A stretch of DNA of 9,257 nt from an uncultured Lachnospiraceae bacterium (lineage in GTDB: Bacteria > Bacillota > Clostridia > Lachnospirales > Lachnospiraceae). The stretch spans positions 1-9,257 of the forward strand of contig CACZRA010000422.1 in assembly GCA_902783395.1 (NCBI GenBank). Reading direction: 5' to 3'. A program made the translations under genes and the position numbers. The notes beneath the pieces are model-generated. The model saw only the letters and a list, made by a program, of their open reading frames with translations. It made no database searches and was not told the DNA's origin. Positions 7,001 to 9,257 of this stretch are shown one piece after another (position 1 is the stretch's first letter; every line of letters starts with the position of its first letter).

Positions 7001-8222
7001 CGAAAACGCCGGAAAGACGACTCTTACCGTGGCAGGAACCGGGGCAGAGGTTTCCGTTGACGGAAAGTCTTACCGCTTCTACGGAAATAAGAGCCTCAGC
7101 TTTACGGTACAGGGCATCAAGCTCTCGGATGCGGCAAAGATCGATGAATCCGCGTCAAAATGGAAATCCGAGATAGGGTATGATGCTAAGGAAGCTGCAG
7201 ATAAAGACGGCATCACACAGCCTTCTCCCGGCCTTGTTCCGAAGAACGGCGCAACTCTTCCGACAGGTGATTCATACTATGAGATATCCTACAGCAACAA
7301 CAGGAAGGCCGGAACCGCTACAATGACCGTAACCGGCAGGAAGGAGTATACCGGAACCATTACCAAGACCTTCAAGATCATCCCGGATGCTTCAAAGCCG
7401 TTTGATATTGCGGCTGTTCCGGACGTGACCTATGAGAAGGGTAAGACCTTCAAGCCGGAGCCCGTGGTAAAGGTAGGAGACGTTGTCCTTACCAAAAATA
7501 CGGATTATTCCCTGGGATGGGCAAATACGAATGCGGCCGGAGATCCTATGAGTTTCAAGAAACCCACGGTCAAGGTCACAGGCAAGGGAAATTATAAGGG
7601 ACTTTACAAGGAACAGTATTTCACGATAAATAAGAAAGAGCTTGAGGACTGCGGCCTTATAGTGCAGGATATGGCTTACCAGAAGAGCTGGGGTAAATTC
7701 AAGTCTGCCCCTGTGTTCACGGACGCAAACGGAAAGAAGCTTTCAGCCGGAACGGATTATGAGAGGCTTACGGATGAGAGCTATTCATTTTCCGGGATGG
7801 ATTATTACAAAGCAAATAAGCGCGGACCCGCGATAGGTACGGTAATAACCGTAACGGTCACAGGTAAGGGAAATTATGAGGGGACTGTAAAGAGCAGCTA
7901 CCGTATCGTGGACGGAGCATATCTCGTGTCCAAGGCTTCCATGAAGGTATTGGACCAGTCCTATACCGGAAAGGCGGTAACTCTTTCTGCCAACGAATTC
8001 AGGAGCAGTGACGGCAAAACAGCACCGACGATGGGCTCGGGAAAGACTAAAAAGCAGCTGAAGCTTGGCACGGATTATGAGATCATCGGCTATGCGGATA
8101 ATGTGAAAGCAGGCAAAGCGAGCGTGACCGTCCGCGGGATCGGACAATACGGCGGCACCAGGACACTGAATTTCAATATAAAGCAGAAGCAAAACAAGAA
8201 TCTGTTAAGCCTAATCTTCTGA
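4038..8222 (+). CDS. Giant secreted multi-domain Ig-like repeat protein (cell-surface or extracellular)
   Basis: 1394 residues. A Sec signal peptide (basic MKNRR, hydrophobic core 9-22, cleavage near VLAA at 27-30) indicates export. An acidic Asp/Glu/Ser/Gly-rich stretch follows (31-140). Three beta-rich modules that look FN3/Ig-like lie at about 141-249, 258-358 and 359-462. A very acidic hinge is at 462-486. Two BIG2-type Ig-like domains are at about 507-597 and 598-698. A Lys/Glu/Ala linker (698-730) leads to about seven diverged Ig-like repeats (734-1386). The tail is QKQNKN then a short hydrophobic end. No LPXTG motif, C-terminal membrane helix, SLH or choline-binding repeats, and no enzyme domain were seen. 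Such proteins usually act as adhesins or structural surface proteins; binding partner unknown. The ribosome site is AGAGG at 4026-4030, 7 nt before ATG. Probably co-transcribed with the DUF4428 gene and ended by the terminator at 8241-8273. Confidence 0.9.
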   Translation: MKNRRSIKLLIAVLLVTAMVFGNMQGVLAAGADDGYTGAEGSSLQEDFSSLAETEGASADTDTAAWQEAVEGDVSDPGSDAVETGSAGETVEEAVEDTGADVTSGTVNNTEDDNLQQVSGDLIREDETDSLGTGGVSGNFSVKAVSGYSAVLTYTGSKEGIGDQDWFTLVYAGPEEIFEMGDRLPGTSNQISLGRISGETPWNFPEFCGADSNLFKPSTTYRCRVYLFHLSTGTTRACSDVMSFTTGSGDEKCTAERVEDSLSVKKAGYTAVRVTWKLYNPDNNAVTSSYVDYVAGKYSGRSNGHKVDRTADGYDIFEADVIPDGKTVTVEAVNVISFDGTRKDKPVNRMWFGTDEISVSPLKFPSSSVKYTAYRYEDDEGYGGIEVYVSVAPVDDEIDAGSLGAYLVPSNKKYFSWSGDNLTGADGCYSTILSDSDTEDDDGRQIKLTSFTLKIAADRGMYYESGDDSDEGEDYDEEEEPPVEEDHYVLWSSGSKTAPKGDFSPIADIKLDHASKELNEGESASIKAEVLIDEDGTPPKNLNVQWLCSDESIVQVAPGSNNTAQILALKEGTATVTACAMDGSGVETPCKITVKPVEKTLQQVVLSEKDLSLLQEEEADLSASIVPQIDPGKLQSVTWSSSSPECVSVTKDTGDMLKAHVKALKPSADGSPVSVTVTAKDKAGNEKKSACLVTVTSSLPAEDKKKAQEEAKKAEQDAGITPPAEDKPVWACLKDNIYKYPYTGAAVTPIVQVYDGARLLTEKSDYTVKYFNNTNVPQAGAAADKKPRAQITLAGSYQKEDINVYFSIEPLSFSAEGETFEAGSLFQTYKGKTLTPAPDFRRNGKKLTKGTASNGKDYYVAGYEKVTEYDPDAKACAIADKPSGLAASITAPGLYNVILGGTSNYSGYFKVPCVVSDPSSEVMLSDSKFKVQIFTKDSAGKDKSVTTVPYEDRDLSKGKSEDDKFTVAVTYQGKALDAAGYRLSQEDTENAGKTTLTVAGTGAEVSVDGKSYRFYGNKSLSFTVQGIKLSDAAKIDESASKWKSEIGYDAKEAADKDGITQPSPGLVPKNGATLPTGDSYYEISYSNNRKAGTATMTVTGRKEYTGTITKTFKIIPDASKPFDIAAVPDVTYEKGKTFKPEPVVKVGDVVLTKNTDYSLGWANTNAAGDPMSFKKPTVKVTGKGNYKGLYKEQYFTINKKELEDCGLIVQDMAYQKSWGKFKSAPVFTDANGKKLSAGTDYERLTDESYSFSGMDYYKANKRGPAIGTVITVTVTGKGNYEGTVKSSYRIVDGAYLVSKASMKVLDQSYTGKAVTLSANEFRSSDGKTAPTMGSGKTKKQLKLGTDYEIIGYADNVKAGKASVTVRGIGQYGGTRTLNFNIKQKQNKNLLSLIF
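5421..5495 (+). other. Hyper-acidic hinge segment within the giant surface protein
   Basis: Residues about 462-486 hold a run dominated by Asp, Glu, Ser and Gly, ending in Glu-Glu-Pro-Pro. It separates the N-terminal beta modules from the BIG2 domains. It is probably a disordered spacer or a cation-binding linker; no canonical calcium loop (DxDxDG) is present. Confidence 0.6.
6240..8190 (+). repeat. About seven diverged Ig-like protein repeats in the surface protein
   Basis: Repeat units of about 75-110 residues begin near 6240, 6494, 6800, 7126, 7405, 7640 and 7930. The shared pattern is Y-x-G/K near the start, then G-T/K-x-D-Y, then N/A-x-x-A-G with a VTVTGKGNY-like strand, and an aromatic/Ile end strand. 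The clearest copies are units 4-7 (for example VTGKGNY at 7575-7595 and again at 7857-7877, 20 of 21 bases identical, 282 bp apart). Units 2 and 3 are the most diverged. The pattern is common in secreted Lachnospiraceae proteins and resembles MBG/BIG-type modules. Confidence 0.7.
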
Positions 8223-8240
8223 AACATCAGATGATCCGGA

Positions 8241-8273
8241 AAAAAGCGGCCCGTCATTTACGGGCTGCTTTTT
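8241..8273 (+). terminator. Intrinsic terminator after the surface-protein gene
   Basis: AAAAAGCGGCCCG (8241-8253) pairs with CGGGCTGCTTTTT (8261-8273) over 13 positions with one G-T wobble, leaving a 7-nt loop. The GC-rich core plus T-tract is a standard Rho-independent terminator, 18 nt after the stop codon. The matching A-tract makes it formally bidirectional. Confidence 0.92.
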
Positions 8274-8299
8274 GAAAGAAAGAGTCCCGGTATTATAAT
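8272..8299 (+). promoter_or_regulatory. Sigma-A promoter of the ABC transporter operon
   Basis: TTGAAA (8272-8277), a 16-bp spacer and a perfect TATAAT (8294-8299). The expected start is near 8306, giving a leader of about 41 nt. The -35 box begins inside the T-tract of the preceding terminator, so the two signals are packed together. Confidence 0.7.
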
Positions 8300-8302
8300 A
8301 TA

Positions 8303-8335
8303 GATCATCGGAAAAACAGAAAGCCAACGGTGATC
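8303..8335 (+). promoter_or_regulatory. Inverted repeat at the transcription start of the ABC operon
   Basis: GATCATCG (8303-8310) and CGGTGATC (8328-8335) are complementary with one G-T pair, separated by 17 nt. The dyad starts just past the -10 box and ends directly before the AAGGAGG ribosome site (8336-8342). It could be an operator for a dimeric repressor or a leader hairpin beside the ribosome site. No regulator gene is adjacent. Confidence 0.3.
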
Positions 8336-8346
8336 AAGGAGGAAAA

Positions 8347-9045
8347 ATGGGTTCATTACTCAGCGTGAGAAATCTCACAAAGAAATACAGCGGCTTCCCC
8401 GCACTTTCCAATATCAGCTTTGATCTGGAAGGCGGCCGTATCACAGGTCTTCTGGGCCCTAACGGAAGCGGAAAGACAACGCTAATTAAGACAGTCTGCG
8501 GTCTGCTGCAGCCTGATGAGGGAGAAGTGCTTGTAGAGGATATGCCGGTAGGAGTGGAGAGCAAGAAGGTGATTTCCTATCTTCCCGACAGCACCTACCT
8601 GGGGATGGGGATGTCTGTAAAGGAGATCATTGATTACTTCAGGGACTTTTATGAGGATTTCGAGGAGGAGAGAGCATACGATATGCTGTCAAGGCTTGGG
8701 ATAAATCCTTCTGCCAGGCTCAAGACCATGTCCAAGGGCACCCGGGAAAAGGTGCAGCTTATCCTTGTCATGAGCCGCAGGGCACACCTGTATATACTTG
8801 ATGAGCCTATAGCGGGAGTGGATCCCGCCGCCAGGGATTATATCCTGAATACGATAGTAACAAATTACGACCGGGGATCATCCATACTCATCTCCACACA
8901 TCTTATTTCCGACGTGGAAAATATACTTGACGATGTCATCTTTCTGAGGGAGGGCAAAATAGTCCGTTTTGCTTCCGTGGAAGTGATCAGGGGAGTAGAA
9001 GGTAAATCCGTGGACAGTCTTTTCAGGGAGGTATTCAGATGTTAG
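8347..9045 (+). CDS. ABC transporter ATP-binding protein (YtrB/BcrA-like)
   Basis: 232 residues, a single minimal nucleotide-binding domain that powers transport through a membrane partner at the cytoplasmic face. Motifs: Walker A GPNGSGKT (37-44); Q-loop position in ISYLPDSTYL with Asp81 instead of Gln; signature MSKGTREK (128-135) in place of LSGGQ; Walker B LYILDEP (148-154) with catalytic Glu153; D-loop AGVD (156-159); H-loop STH with His185. The FRDFYEDF stretch (98-105) after the Q-loop and YLPD resemble the YtrB-like group, which is often paired with a GntR repressor; none precedes this gene. It starts 4 nt after AAGGAGG (8336-8342). Its stop overlaps the next gene by 7 bp, indicating translational coupling. 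The substrate cannot be told from the sequence; this group includes peptide-antibiotic and envelope-stress exporters. Confidence 0.92.
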   Translation: MGSLLSVRNLTKKYSGFPALSNISFDLEGGRITGLLGPNGSGKTTLIKTVCGLLQPDEGEVLVEDMPVGVESKKVISYLPDSTYLGMGMSVKEIIDYFRDFYEDFEEERAYDMLSRLGINPSARLKTMSKGTREKVQLILVMSRRAHLYILDEPIAGVDPAARDYILNTIVTNYDRGSSILISTHLISDVENILDDVIFLREGKIVRFASVEVIRGVEGKSVDSLFREVFRC

Positions 9046-9257
9046 GCAGGCTTATTAAACATGAGTTCAAAGCAACATGGAGAGTGCCCGCTGCGCTTGA
9101 CGCCGTGCTCATAGCTCTCGGCATACTTGCGCATTTTATGATAAGGACAATACCGTATGTCAAGGATTCCATCGGGTTCATCATCCTGATGCTTTTATTT
9201 GTAGGGATCTATTATATCGGCATAATAGCCGCAAATATCGTGACACTTATTTTCATA
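9039..9257 (+). CDS. ABC transporter membrane subunit, N-terminal part (cut by window end)
   Basis: 73 codons are visible. The ATG at 9039 overlaps the end of the ATPase gene (ATGTTAG) and has GGGAGG (9026-9031) 7 nt upstream. The protein starts with a short amphipathic basic segment (MLGRLIKHEFKATWR). Two hydrophobic segments follow, about 17-35 (ALDAVLIALGILAHFM) and 46-73, consistent with a multi-span permease of the ABC-2 kind. The pattern 'ML..LIKHEFK.T.R' is typical of Firmicute permeases paired with this ATPase type. The frame is open to the window edge. Its position makes it the transmembrane partner of the ATPase; the rest of the operon is not visible. Confidence 0.85.
   Translation, partial: MLGRLIKHEFKATWRVPAALDAVLIALGILAHFMIRTIPYVKDSIGFIILMLLFVGIYYIGIIAANIVTLIFI

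Noticed and set aside
8178..8222. Possible frameshift at the end of the surface protein because of the unusual Gln/Lys then hydrophobic tail
   Set aside because: The stop is followed 18 nt later by a strong terminator and no continuing homologous frame is seen, so the end appears natural.
1..9257. CRISPR arrays, tRNA or rRNA genes, insertion sequences, riboswitches
   Set aside because: Intergenic space is under about 130 bp everywhere and shows none of the expected repeats, cloverleaf elements or transposase genes; nearly all sequence is accounted for by the listed genes.

Overview
The window looks like a chromosomal segment of an anaerobic Firmicute, most likely Lachnospiraceae (Butyrivibrio/Roseburia-like). 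The basis is strong AGGAGG ribosome sites, sigma-A type promoters, a glutamine-synthetase-like gene coupled to an ANTAR regulator, a DUF4428/SHOCT protein, and a very large secreted protein built from 'YTGK...DYxxxYxNN...AGxAxVTVxGxGxYxGT' repeats. This assignment is by recognition of gene style; no database search was possible. No rRNA, tRNA, CRISPR array or mobile element was seen.

Layout. (1) Positions 1-1673, plus strand: the 3' part of a glutamine-synthetase-family gene, followed 3 bp later by an ANTAR-domain response-regulator-like protein; this is a nitrogen or amine metabolism unit. The synthetase keeps its metal-binding Glu residues. It has lost the residues aligning with the ammonium-site Asp50 and Glu327 and the phosphate-side Arg339 and Arg344 (E. 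coli numbering), and its C-terminus is short. The ANTAR protein has a receiver domain with Asn where the phosphoacceptor Asp should be. (2) Positions 1677-3041, minus strand, convergent with only 3 bp between stop codons: a VanZ-like membrane domain fused to an extracytoplasmic transglutaminase-like domain with an intact Cys-His-Asp triad. (3) Positions 3042-3172: a divergent promoter region with two candidate -35 boxes 6 bp apart; the minus-strand promoter lies so close to its ATG that the mRNA may be leaderless. (4) Positions 3173-8222, plus strand: a zinc-ribbon DUF4428/SHOCT protein, then a 1394-residue secreted Ig-like repeat protein without a visible wall anchor, closed by a clear intrinsic terminator. 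(5) Positions 8272-9257, plus strand: a promoter overlapping that terminator's T-tract, an ABC ATPase, and the start of its membrane partner, cut by the window edge.

How the genes may work together. The first pair probably links an amidotransfer or amine-ligation enzyme to RNA-level antitermination control; the RNA target must lie outside the window. The membrane transglutaminase-like protein, the DUF4428/SHOCT protein and the giant extracellular protein share one divergent control region and are plausibly a cell-surface module, although their functional link is inference. The ABC unit is a separate two-gene transporter operon.

Most of the window is ordinary coding sequence. The most unusual items are the altered active site of the synthetase paired with a pseudo-receiver ANTAR protein, and the VanZ-transglutaminase fusion next to an anchorless surface protein.
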